A stretch of 64,000 nt of DNA from Ceratobasidium sp. AG-K. Its lineage: Eukaryota; Basidiomycota; Agaricomycetes; Cantharellales; Ceratobasidiaceae. Positions within the stretch are counted from its first letter, which is position 1. Every line of letters begins with the position of its first letter. The notes under the pieces were generated by a model. That model was not told the origin of the DNA. It did no database searches and saw only the letters and a program-made list of their open reading frames with translations. Positions 12,000-27,128 of the stretch are shown one piece after another. The position numbers were made by a program, and so were the translations under genes. The stretch covers positions 2,108,001 through 2,172,000 of the forward strand of contig JAWNGF010000001.1 in assembly GCA_037039685.1 (NCBI GenBank), given 5' to 3'.

Positions 12000-13237
12000 T
12001 TATGCATTAACTGTATTGTTAACAGCTTTGTCAATTTGAGCAAAGCACATTTGAAACCATTCAACGTCCTTGTTGTCGATGTGTGAGCTGGCTTGTTGCT
12101 CGACAGCAGGTGAAGGAAGAGCCTTCGAGGCCACCAAGACCTCCCGTAACACCTGGACCTGTTTTTGGACTGAAGTTGCACGAGAGGCGATCTGTCGTGG
12201 GTCCTGAGGAGACCACAGTGCCGCCGCCATGTCATCGACCACCGCTGCAGAGCTGATGAAAGTACGAGTAGCTGTTCTAGGTCAATGTCGAGCTAGTGCT
12301 TCGGCGGTTGGTATGATGATTCGGGACAATATTCGTTTGTGTAGCAGATTTACCATGCGAAATATTAAAACGGCCTAGTCATATGCGAGAATTTAAGAGT
12401 TACTCAAATTGGTTGGGACCGTCCGCACCTTTTTGGCAGCCTCAACCTCGTGTGTGGCCAACTTGCTAGCTTGAGCATCCATAATCTCGCCCCAACCGTC
12501 ATCGAATTCCTCCTTTTCACCGGGTTCTACGCTTTCGGCTTCTCAATCATCTCCTTCACCTCACGCATAGCATCCTCGAGGTGGGTCGCGTCCGCCTGCC
12601 AACGCTTGCTAACCGCCGCACGATTATCGACCGGAAATGATGTTTTGATTCGATCAATAATACTGTGAACCGTCCCAACCCGAAGCATCAATGCAGATTT
12701 AGATTCTGCAGAAGTTGCATTTGTGACTTTGGAGCGAGTGAAGCTGATCAAATAGGTTTGGATGCTGTCGACGACTTCCTCGGCCGCCCACACGGCTTCG
12801 GAACGAATCGCCGCTCCCGCAACAGAAAATAACCCAGCACAGTGCGCCAGTCGAGCCACATCGCGAGCGATTTCTGTCAGTGGCTCGCGGGCCGCCGAGT
12901 AGGAGTCTGTGCCGGCATTAAGAACCAACGTGAGGCTAGTAGATCGAGCATATAGAAGTGTGAGGATGGACATAAAATCCGAACGGACATCTGTGAAAGA
13001 TGGCTAGATTTCCATTATTTTGGATGTGCTAGTGGCATCGGAAATCATCAACGTACCTTGCTCTCTGGTATCTCTGGCGCTTGGGTGCGTGACGCTTTGA
13101 GGGCATCAAGTGAAGTGGCGCAAGCGAATACAGCTTGTTGAAGGGATGCTTTGAACAAGTCTATGCAGAAGGCTTAATATGAACAGTGATGACCTGGCTT
13201 TGTCAGTGTGTATCTCACTTTCTGTGGTCGAGGACAT
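12000..13237 (-). CDS. Cyclin-D1-binding protein 1-like (GCIP family) protein
   Basis: Helical protein resembling the Grap2/cyclin-D-interacting (GCIP/CCNDBP1) family, whose animal members bind cyclin D and HLH factors; the fungal role is unknown. Exons read MSSTTE, LFKASLQQAVFACATSLDAL, then PSFTDVRSDFMSIL where use of the TAG acceptor upstream of the CAG restores frame. A large exon follows with DVARLAHCAGLFSVAGAAIR, WAAEEVVDSIQ and the acidic EPGEKEEFDDGWGEIMDA. The last exon has TRTFISSAAVVDDMAAALW and ends near AVNNTVNA. Four exons, about 330 residues, typical for fungal members. Divergent from the Yme1-like gene with 472 bases and a CACGTG box between start codons. Tail-to-tail with the coiled-coil gene. 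Confidence 0.75.
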
Positions 13238-13316
13238 GGTAGATCAAACGTGAAAGGCCTTGAATTAATTTATGATCGTAAAGGCAAGTCATGAGTAAAT
13301 TATGTCAGTGGTCAGC

Positions 13317-13324
13317 TCACGTGA
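13317..13324. promoter_or_regulatory. E-box TCACGTGA between divergent GCIP-like and YME1-like genes
   Basis: Palindromic TCACGTGA, 80 bases upstream of the GCIP-like start codon and about 390 upstream of the protease start. Candidate shared bHLH site. Confidence 0.4.
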
Positions 13325-13482
13325 CTAGCTTATTGCTACTTGCCGATCGCGACTACAGCATTTCTCGCTCGGGCTAGAACTAGACCAGGCTTAAGTTCTC
13401 GCCTCTTACTCTATTCTGGGGAGTGGAAGGAAGTTGAAGAAGTAGCTTGCTATGCAAGTTCAGTTTTATGGGGGGCCCCTCC

Positions 13483-13519
13483 AGTGGGGGGCTCGGGGTG
13501 CGCTTTCGCGGCCCCCACT
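13483..13519. repeat. GC-rich inverted repeat (possible hairpin)
   Basis: AGTGGGGG at 13483-13490 is mirrored by CCCCCACT at 13512-13519 with a 21-base loop, inside the region upstream of the YME1-like start. It could fold in the 5' UTR if transcribed; no role is shown. Confidence 0.3.
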
Positions 13520-13709
13520 ATCGGTCGGTCGGTTGCCGTGGTGGGGTATGATGCACGCCACGCAAGGACACCAGGTGAGATTAACTGCTGTTTCCGTATT
13601 GTGTAGCTTATACCGCGTGTGATAGGTCGCCAAATCAGTCGCCATTGGCATTCGGCCCGTTCATGAAGGGACTCGTCATTTCAGCCGATCCGCTCTTCCT
13701 CAAAGATCT

Positions 13710-16763
<3,054 letters not shown>

Positions 16764-17459
16764 CTGAACTTGGATAGATATTGGTCCCATGATTAGGATA
16801 GTAGCCTACGTTTTTCACATATTTCCCTGCATGCATGTTTAGTTCATTCTGTTTATGGAATCAATGCCCCTATTTCTGTGTCACTGGTGACAAACACACG
16901 CGAGACTCTAAATAAGGAACTCGGCACAGCCCCTGCCGGTCCTGGACATAGAACCCGCTGTCATGGTGCATGGGCGGCTGCCACATACCGGCTGTCCCTC
17001 CCCACCACCACAAGCTCCAAGGCCATATAAATTGTGAGCCCGCCGGCTTTGACCCCGTTGAACATTCGCCTGATCAATCCCCGTATATTGCATAGCCTTG
17101 GTTCGCACCAAAGAACTTTGAAATTTGCCTCGCCTCAAGGGAACGATCACCCGCAATCATATAAAGCAGCTGTAAGATGGTGCGCTATAGGTTCTTTCGT
17201 ATCATCACTCATCGCTGCCACCTAGTGTGCACGGCTCCGTTCACGTTTGTATGAGATTGTGTGCTAATTAACCCCGTCTTCTTTTGTATCTTCCCCTTTC
17301 GGCCTCTCTGCCATTTCGGTCTCCTCGTGATCGGCAACTGTATCCCCTAACGCTCAACGAATTCTGGTTGTATCTTTTTCCCTTTCTTCTTGAACAAACG
17401 ATTGTACACTTCTCCCGGACATGCCTTGGGAATCTCGAATTGGAACTTGAATTGGCGCT
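16764..17459. other. Intergenic region
   Basis: 3' flank of the protease gene and 5' flank of the UPF0658 gene. The last 200 bases are pyrimidine-rich, as is common in promoters and leaders of these fungi. No other gene supported. Confidence 0.5.
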
Positions 17460-18889
17460 ATGGGTTGTTGGCGCAACCCGGTGGACAGGCGATTGAGCCT
17501 TTCCTTGGCACACGAGCCCGTAAGTCAGCTAAGCCTCGCGTCGCAAGCGATCGCTAATGATCTCACAGAACTCGGGTTCATCGGAACGATTGTCGTACAG
17601 TCGATCATGTATGTCAATCACAACACATCCAACGCAGTCTGATGTTCATTCCATAGTGTATTAACAATGGTCGCCATTGCGTTTGGTCTGGTCGAGTCGA
17701 ATATCGATACGAGCGATACCAACCTATACGGCAACAAGCTAAAAACACTGCCTTGTTACTTTGCCATGTTTGGTCTCGCCGAGGTGTTCGAACTGATTAT
17801 GGGGCTGGACGCGCTCAAGCTCCGGAACATCATTCAGCTGGTCGGGATCTGTATATTCCATGCGATGCTCATCGTTTCCGCTGGACTTCAAATCCACCAG
17901 ACGAGAACCGCGTTGGTTGATCCTTACCGTGAAGATGGTACACATGTAAACCCCGACGATTCCTGCCTTGGTGATGGTTATAAGGTACGTTGTCTCAGAG
18001 CCTTGTATTTTTATTCGGGCTAATACTCAAGCCAGACCTGCTCTGGCCCCCAAGGCCTGTTTGCGCTCGTGTCTAAATTCCTGATTGTGGTGCCAGTGAT
18101 CCTCAGCGTTAGTTTGCTCAGCATGATCTACTTTGTCCGCGAGCTCTATCACGAGTTTGGATGGGCTGTATTTCATGCGATTGGTGCGGACCCAAGAATG
18201 AAGGGTATGTGAATATTTAGAGTTTGTGTGCTGGGACTGACTCCCATGCAGAGATGTACAGATGGTATCAAATTATGATCTGCCTGCTCAAATTCGACTT
18301 TTTCTGCTTTGTTGCGTTGACGATGCAGGTGTGTTACAACGTACATATCCCATGTATAGGATGCTGAATAGCGTGGTAGCTCCTAATTGTTGTCTTGAAC
18401 AAGTCGTCGGCAGAGTTTGGGTTGACAGTCGCAGCGATCCCAATCGTGCTCATTTTGCTAATCGCATGTGGGATTGCCGTCCAGCGGGAGATTAAATGGC
18501 TCATGACGGGATCGCTGATCGTGATGCTGGGTGCCCAAGCGTACTTTTTGTACAAGTTTTCGAGGCTGTTTATCGGCAGGACTCGCTCGCAATATGTCAG
18601 CACGCGGGCAACGCTGGCCACCGTTTGTGAGTGCCCTTGTTAAGGCATTGGACGAGGCCTAACGTTCCTCCTAGCAATTATTTCATTCTTGATGGTCTTT
18701 GCATCGTTTGCCGTTGGGTTACGCTGCTTTGCCGATTTCGACAAGGGCTTGATGAAATCCAAAGTCCAAGATGTCGAAGTACAAAACGGACGACGCCCAG
18801 CCAAGATGCCGTTTTCGCCAGTGGGGACTCCTGGGTACGACACCCACCAGGGATCGTATATGCTCGAGCCTCGAATGTCGATCGAGTAA
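17460..18889 (+). CDS. UPF0658 Golgi apparatus membrane protein family
   Basis: Multi-pass membrane protein related to the fungal UPF0658 family (S. pombe SPAC23H3.04 type), reported at the Golgi, function unknown. Hydrophobic segments include ELGFIGTIVVQSIIVLTMVA, IIQLVGICIFHAMLIVSAG, FLIVVPVILSVSLLSMIYFV, IPIVLILLIACGIAV and SIISFLMVFASFAVGL. Between them are the family-typical FGWAVFHAIGADPRMKEMYR and WYQIMICLLKFDFFCF. The tail is hydrophilic and ends MLEPRMSIE. The exon after LTMQ uses the acceptor giving LLIVVLNKSSAEFGLT, which keeps the family frame. The start at 17460 (MGCWRNPVDRR) is uncertain because the first helix region is poorly conserved; a further upstream exon is possible. Around 380 residues. 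Confidence 0.8.
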
Positions 18890-19362
18890 AGGAAACGGGT
18901 TCTTGGACAGACTTTATTTCTATTTTCATGCACACTCTCCTGTATTTCTTACAAGCCACCCATGGTGGGCCCACGTTGCTTTTCCGCTTATTTGGTACCA
19001 AAGGCTGTTACCTAGCTTATTAGTTTGACTGTAATGGACATCACTTGCACCAATTGGATGACGTAAGATTAGCTATTGCCTTCGATTGGACCTCGGTTCT
19101 TGTCCGACAACAACGTTGCCTCTTGACTTGCCGCTACAGAGTACCGCCATCATCGATAGCGGACAATTGGAGAACGTGGGAATTGTTGAGAGAGAGTTGG
19201 TTTGTCAGCGAGGTAAGTTGTTTGCATTTTGGTGGTGGTGTGTTGTTGGGGGTGTCGACGCTCAGACCACCTGGCTCGTGCGCAAGCCTGTTTCCTACCA
19301 TCATCTGCCAATCAATTCATCCCATTTATTGTTATTTGCTCCCATGGCTACAGACGATTACG

Positions 19363-21203
<1,841 letters not shown>

Positions 21204-21347
21204 TTTCTTTCGGACCGGTCTGCACGAGTGTACAATAATTCCTTTATGCGTTTTTACTTATATGTTATTGTACTCTGTTCTGTATTCAGTATAAATGCCA
21301 AATTCGTTTTATCGAGCTCCACTTGGCGCTTGATTGGTGGCAACGTT

Positions 21348-21353
21348 CACGTG
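21348..21353. promoter_or_regulatory. CACGTG box upstream of lectin gene A
   Basis: CACGTG 53 bases before the start codon of lectin gene A. Same core as in other promoters of this window; function inferred only. Confidence 0.3.
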
Positions 21354-21405
21354 GCTATGCTCAGTCCGTTTGATGAAATCCTCCACGCGAACACACCAAG
21401 TCGAC

Positions 21406-22257
21406 ATGGGTCAAGACTTGTCATTTTACGATTCCCCTACTACTGATCTCAAACCCGGTACATACCGCATCAAGAACGTAGCAAGCAAGACTGTGATCGA
21501 AGCACCTGATAAAGACCGGCGCAAAGTACTCGCCTGGGCGCCTTCTGTGGGCTACGATGATAAGCACCAGCTAGTAAGCCGCATGGATACTGCCCCTTCG
21601 TAAGCTCATGGATTTAGTGGTATGTCCAACGAGCGGGCCGAGGCTACCAGTTCAAAAACTGTCATTTTGGGACCTACTTTGGTGTACCAAGCACATGTAG
21701 CGGGACGCACTTGTGTGCAAGCGAGTACCCTATGACATGGGTGGTACATCCTATCCAAGGGCAGGATACCTTCATGTGAGTGTCTTTTGTTTCCCTCTCC
21801 AGGTTACTTACCAACAGAACAGACTGCAAATGCCGGGGAATGATCGTGTGTTGGAGTTATCAGACGCAGGAAAAGAGAGCAATAACATAGTGAGTCGATG
21901 AACCCGTTGAGGTTGCTTATGATCTTATACCGTTCAGATACATATTCAGCCTATAGGCGATGCGCCAGACAATCAACGGTGGCGATTCGAATACGTAAAG
22001 TATGTCTCAACTCCACCGCCTGAATGCGCGCCTCACACGATGGATTCAGCGCCGAGTCCGATTCGGTGGACGTACGGGGTCTTGAGCGCAAGCTGCAATC
22101 GCAAGAGGAGGAAATCAAGATGCTCCGGCGTTTGGTTATGGAAGTGAGTTTAATTAGTGTTTTGCATTGGGATTACAGCTAACTGGAGCATGAGATGCAA
22201 AGGGCAACAGAACGCCCAATGATGGGGGAGAAGCAGCGTCCGAATGGCAAGACATGA
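21406..22257 (+). CDS. Ricin-type beta-trefoil lectin with short coiled coil (family copy A)
   Basis: Carbohydrate-binding beta-trefoil protein without signal peptide, so probably cytosolic. It starts MGQDLSFYD, an N-myristoylation-type context (Gly2, Ser6). Repeat 1 reads LKPGTYRIKNVASKTVIEA, repeat 2 begins with the QxW-type HQLWYVQRAGRGYQFKNC, repeat 3 with LQMPGNDRVLELSDAG, and the last QxW is NQRWRFEYV. A short helix follows (VRGLERKLQSQEEEIKMLRR) and the frame closes at TGA after GEKQRPNGKT. Six exons, with boundaries at the same places as in the minus-strand copies at 27-35 kb, and use of the ACAG acceptor restores the family frame before LQMPGN. About 230 residues. It is the only copy on the plus strand and lies 5 kb from the array. 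Ligand unknown; no ricin A-chain-like domain is present. Confidence 0.8.
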
Positions 22258-22524
22258 ACGGAGGTTTATGAGGTATCCACAAAACGTTATGGGACATTGC
22301 ATTGGTCGCGTGGCCTTTGTGGACAAGCCGAAGATGACATTTGTATTTCTTAGTGAATGAATGCTAAGGCGATTTGCAGAGCCATTACAATATATATCAG
22401 AAAGCGTCGTTACTTTTCGGGAGTGAGGATTACACAAGTGTATGTAGGTTTCTATAAAGCCCAGTGGGGAGTCGGCCATAGATAGATCATTTGCGCTCGT
22501 TTGCACACAGCGCTAGCATCATTG

Positions 22525-22530
22525 CACGTG
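22525..22530. promoter_or_regulatory. CACGTG box upstream of Laa2-like gene
   Basis: GCACGTGAC context, 38 bases before the start codon at 22568. Candidate bHLH site. Confidence 0.35.
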
Positions 22531-22567
22531 ACAAATAGTTCCCGCCCTCGCACAACGCTCATCATCC

Positions 22568-23968
22568 ATGGACGATTCGGATTGGGGTTCTTCTGTATGG
22601 GACACTCCAAGCGCCCCTCCAAAACTCAGTAAACCATCAGAACCAACTGATGATGCGACTGCACCCTCTCATACTCAGACCTTATCCTTTAGCGTAGATG
22701 ATGCATTCGACGACAAATCGGCACCTACAACCCCAGGGTTCTTTTCCACCAAATTCCCAGAGGCTAATGCCGATTCGATGAACGCGTTTGATGAGAATGT
22801 CAACGGAACGCGGCCTACCGCGGACGACGGATTCGACGACTTTGGTGACGACGACTTTGCGGCTCCTTCAGCGTCGGGTCAAACCCTAGATGACGATTTT
22901 GGTGATTTCGGTGACTTTGGAGACGGTGCAGATAGTGGTGGATTCGACGCCGGGATGACCAATGGGTTTGGGGATGCGGCACAGGACGATTTTGGGAACG
23001 GCGGCTTTGGGGCTGGGGCGTTCAAGGCACCGACACACTGGCAGCCTCTCCATGTCGATCCACTGCCCGAGCCAAAAGAGCTTGCCGAAGAGTTGAAGGA
23101 GCTCCTTGGGCCTATATGGGCACACTTGCGACCAGACGAACTCTTGTCAGACGAGCATGAGAGGCAGGTTGAAGGTATCGCGCAGGTCCTTGTTACTCCC
23201 GAAAGGTACGCCTAGTGAGCAAATGTCCCGTGAGATAATCTAATTAATGCAACTTCCTATGCAGCCGCTCGCTATATACACTTCTCACTCAACAACCTCC
23301 CAACGTATCTAACCCTCCGACCTGGACACGATCTAGGATTCGACGACAGCATCTCATCGCGCTAGGGATCCAGTCAACTTGGATGAAGTTCTCCCCCAAT
23401 CCTCTCTAAAACCTCTCCCCGTACTCCATATACAAACCCAAGCCACACATCACCCACGGCCAGTATCTGCACCACCGGGACCAAGAATCGGCGATATTGC
23501 GGGAGCGAAAGCTGGAACCGGCTCAGCGCGCGGTAGCAGGGCCGGGACACCTGTTGGTAGTCCTATCGTTGGTCCTGGGAGGAAGTTACCTGCCACCGCG
23601 TCTGGTGCATCGAGGTTAGGGCCGAAACCACAGATAGATCGCGGGAAGATCGACGAGGCTCTGGTCATCACTCCTGGTATGCTATCTCTACCTACCAGGC
23701 GTGTGATTCGCGTTTAACTTGGGCTCCTAAAGATTCGCTTTCACTGATGCCGCTCGCTCACCTTGAATCTCATCTTGCCACCATGCGTATGCTTACCTCG
23801 AGCACTTCGACGCTGCTTACCCATCTCTTGCAACAACGCGAAGCACTGCAACAGGATTCGGAGACCTACAATGGTTTGATTGCAGGGCTGGTCGGGGAGG
23901 CACAGAAAATGAAGTCTGGTGGGGCAAGGAGTCGGACGGGAGCCGTGAAGAGAGGGAGCTTGATGTGA
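22568..23968 (+). CDS. Laa2-like AP-1 clathrin accessory protein (DUF5102 type), with an apparent one-base frame shift
   Basis: Cytosolic trafficking factor resembling yeast Laa2/YBL010C, which helps the Laa1-AP-1 complex at endosome/Golgi membranes. The acidic N-terminus (MDDSDWGSSVWDTP) carries repeated Phe-Gly-Asp motifs (DDFGDDDFAA, DDFGDFGDFGDG) like the DFxDF AP-1-binding motifs of Laa2 and aftiphilin. Then come HWQPLHVDPLPEPKELAEEL and, after an intron, RSLYTLLTQQPPNVSNPP and RIRRQHLIALGI. At about 23370 the conserved continuation VNLDEVLPQSSLKPLP is in the next frame, as if one C were missing in GGATCC. After a disordered, Pro/Gly-rich segment the last exon encodes LSLMPLAHLESHLATMRML and a coiled coil with TLLTHLLQQREALQQ. 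Either the gene is disrupted or the assembly lost one base. Family assignment is from motif style, not a search. Confidence 0.6.
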
Positions 23969-24477
23969 GGCAACGTGCTGGAACACCGAGGGCAGATCCC
24001 GCTGTCGGGCCCAAGAGAAGGACCGGCTCAGATACTGAGCGGAACATAGTGAAACTTTATAGTCATGTCGACGCTCGGAGCGAGCCGGATAGTATACCTA
24101 CAAAGCTATCCTAGATCGGCGAAATTATATACATTAATCTACTCCAGGACACTTGAATCGTTTAGATAGTTTCCACATGGAGATGTATCATTAGCTCATA
24201 ACCTTGGCCACAGTTATATTCTTGCGTTTGACTGGTTTGATCGGCGCGCATAAGGTACCCGCCCCATTCATAAGCGTAAAAAGATCATCTAATACAAACA
24301 TATGACATGCACAGAGCGATATACACAACTGAGTCAAAAACATGTGATAAGAAAAGGGCAATGGGAAGTATTGCCCGTTGCAGGCGCGAGGGACGAGAGA
24401 TGAAGCAAAGAAACGTACTAAAGGCCGCATAATATCTCCATCCGAATTAATCACCCTCCAATTACGGGGTCTGTCAC
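23969..24477. other. Convergent intergenic region
   Basis: Separates the stop codons of the Laa2-like gene and the PROPPIN gene. It contains both 3' UTRs; no ORF with family features. Confidence 0.5.
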
Positions 24478-26282
24478 CTAACCCCACCCATCCCACCTGC
24501 CAAATCGTCTAAACTCTTCTAGAACGCATTGTCGGCTCTGCTTCTCCTTCACTTCCTTCACTTCCTTCACTTCCGGCTCATCTTTCCCCTTCCCCTTTCC
24601 TTCCTTCTCCTTGCCCCTATCTGTACCCTTTGCCGTTCCCTCGCCTCCTTTGCTTCGTCCAGCAATTCCAGACAGCACCGAATGGTCTTTCGGGGAGCTC
24701 GACAGACCTGATCCACTGGTCCTTCCTGAAGGTGTACCTGGTCGACTCTCGGGTTGCGAAATTACTCCTGCAGCAGGGGGCAGTGAAAGTCGATACCACC
24801 CGCCAGAATAGGTGAGCGCTACTAGTTGATACTCCTTCCCAACGCCGGACTCCGTGTTTGTTGCAGCACTAGGTTTGGGGAGGTCGAATGAGGTAGTCCG
24901 GTTGGCTTTGCTGGGCTTAGCGGCAGGAGTAGGGATAGGTGCCGGTGGAGGAGTATCGGGTGTGACCTCAATCCAAGCCACAGTACACTTTTCTTCTTCT
25001 ACCCTTTCAGCGGTGGGGTCGACGGCCTGGGCACCGAGCGCTGCAGATTACTCGAAGGGGGTTGAGCAGGAAGACGATATTGGGCATATGACCATTCGGA
25101 CCCGAACAATTTCGGTAAACGCATGTATGGCGTAAGAGGCGAGAATATGGATTGTCGATTCCTGTGGTCTTGGTAGTTAGTGTCAGCCTCATTTGACGTA
25201 AACAAGCTCACTTTGCGCCCTCCGCTTCTCCTTGTCGAGCAAGCTTGAATACATGTACTGTGCCCTTGTCACTCCAAACGCAAACCTCCCTCTCGTCTCC
25301 ACGGAACGCTACACCATATATGTCTGCGCGATCTGTCCCACGGCGCAACTCGCGCACTTTTGCGCCGCTTCTGGTATCCCATACTCGAACCAGGGTCCCA
25401 CGCTGTGATGTCGTGGCGAGCAACCGGCCAGAGGCGGTTAGAGCTAGGGCAGTGAGCTTCGACTCGTGTGCAACAATGATTGCCACAGGATGCTTCGTAG
25501 GGTAAAGAGGTACATCGGTACCTAGAGGAGCTGTTGACACCTTGGGCGTGGGCGTGGTATTGGGTGGTGGGTTAGGTGGCGGCGGACGAGGGCATGGTGG
25601 CAGTGGGATGAGTTGCACATGACCGAATTGACGACCAGGAATTGCAAGCATAATAGAATCCGGAGCTGTAGCAATCGCCAAAAGTCCTGTAGTCCATTGT
25701 TGTATAGTCAGGCGATAACAGATGAGAGGAAACCCCACGAGCATGTGTCAGCACATCTCGCAGCCCCGGCCGACGACTCACCACTCACCGCGCTCGTTGT
25801 CCGCGGTTTCCCATTCCCCGCGCCGAACAACACCAGTGCCGATCTCAAAGGCGACGACTCTTCGTTTGAGTGCTACTATTAGCCAGTTTCTCCGGGTTGC
25901 CAGACCTCGCACCCGCTCCTTGAACTCGAGCTCGGCAACCTCACGCTGAGCAGCAGCATCCCACAGAATAACCTTATTAGCGGGGTATAATGGAGCTCTT
26001 CCTCCGCCAACAAGAAACACCAATGAAGAAGCATGCATGGGTTGTACGAATGCAAGCGTTCCAGCGTCGGCTGGTATGTCTAAGCCGCCGTGGTTAACAT
26101 CAACATATCTTGACAAAAGACCCTAGCATACCCCATTTCTGAAGAAGCTTCAAGGGCCAAGTATTATATATCGCAAACCCATCCGGAGTACAGGTTGTGA
26201 ATATACGAGATTCAGGTTCAAAGCGTGCATCCAGGATATGAGTTGGTGCTGTGGCGGTAATCGAGTGGCGGGCAAGATTCAT
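24478..26282 (-). CDS. PROPPIN WD40 protein (Hsv2/WDR45-like), phosphoinositide-binding, autophagy related
   Basis: Seven-bladed propeller binding PI3P/PI(3,5)P2 at autophagic or vacuolar membranes. It starts MNLARHSITATAPTHI, with ARFEPESRIFTTCTPDGFAI (blade 1) and ASSLVFLVGGGRAPLYPANK. The phosphoinositide signature is LRRG in VRELRRGTDRADIYG, the variant typical of the Hsv2/WIPI3/4 branch rather than FRRG of Atg18. SEWSYAQYRLP and the terminal EEFRRFGRWDGWG are also family marks. Near 25040 the frame changes between PSSNLQ and AVDPTAERVEEEKC. This needs either a 35-base intron with an atypical GTCTTC donor or a one-base indel. Blade 7 carries a long disordered insert rich in Lys/Glu, including a nine-base tandem repeat. 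About 520 residues. Converges on the Laa2-like gene. Confidence 0.82.
24547..24573. repeat. Three tandem copies of a 9-base unit in the PROPPIN tail
   Basis: CTTCACTTC occurs three times head to tail; on the coding strand it gives a KEV-repeat (EVKEVKEVKE) in the disordered insert before the final strand. Likely length-variable. Confidence 0.7.
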
Positions 26283-27128
26283 GATAGTCGACGCACAGAA
26301 GAATAGTTGGAATAAATAAACAAGCAAGACGGTGGTCTAGTTGCGGTGAGTCTGAATGACGGCCGGAGATGGCGGGCTTCCGCCTTAAGATGACGACAAC
26401 CTCCTGGGGCGGTTGACCGGAATAGGGGGCTGGTCACGTGAACCCTGGTGTGGCGCCAAAGCACTTCATCGCGACAGCCCTGTTCCATTTTATCGCCGAA
26501 ATCATGCTTTAGACACTACTGGCGGCACCGTGTCGGAGCGGCTCGCCCCCAAAGCGAGTCGCTCGCACGGAGGTCCAGGTCCGTCAATCCGAAGTCTTGA
26601 CGTAAAATATCGAATGCGCGTGAGGTTGTAGATAAGAATAAGCACCGAGTCTACCAGTTCTGGTACATGCGCATCCACTAATAGACATGAAGTGCCGCTT
26701 TCAAAATCGCGAGACGATGGAAAAGAAACTCTGCATACTCATCATCTAGAAGGAATCTCCCGAGCTTTCACATCCGTTTCTCTCCAGCCCATTTATGCGA
26801 AGGGTGCTGCTTCCCTACCACCTCAATCTCCAGTGTTCATGTCGATTACTTTCACATGTATGACCTTCATTGGTTAAGCAATTGGTTCACTCGCACCATG
26901 CAGTCGTGCTCTTCCTCATCCGCCACACCTTACCATTTCAATGCCTAGCCGTACCAAGGCTGCTGTCTGCGTGCCGTGCACAACGCTCTGCCTGTTCGCT
27001 GTTTTGCGAATTCCCTAGCTTTGCCACCTTTCACAGTTTTCCAGATGTGAGTAAACTGTAAATTTGGATTCGTCGGTTCGTAGACGCATACATACAAGAC
27101 TAGCTCTCAACACACTCCCCTTTTCAGT
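26283..27128. other. Intergenic region between PROPPIN promoter and lectin array
   Basis: No ORF with recognisable motifs on either strand, and I could not align any part to the neighbouring lectin copies. It may hold decayed sequence. Confidence 0.45.
26434..26441. promoter_or_regulatory. E-box TCACGTGA upstream of PROPPIN gene
   Basis: Palindrome 152 bases upstream of the start codon at 26282. Candidate bHLH site shared in style with other promoters here. Confidence 0.35.

Noticed and set aside
25060..25110. 52-base intron removing SEWSYAQYRLP in the PROPPIN gene
   Set aside because: It would delete a segment conserved in PROPPINs and still not give the right frame.
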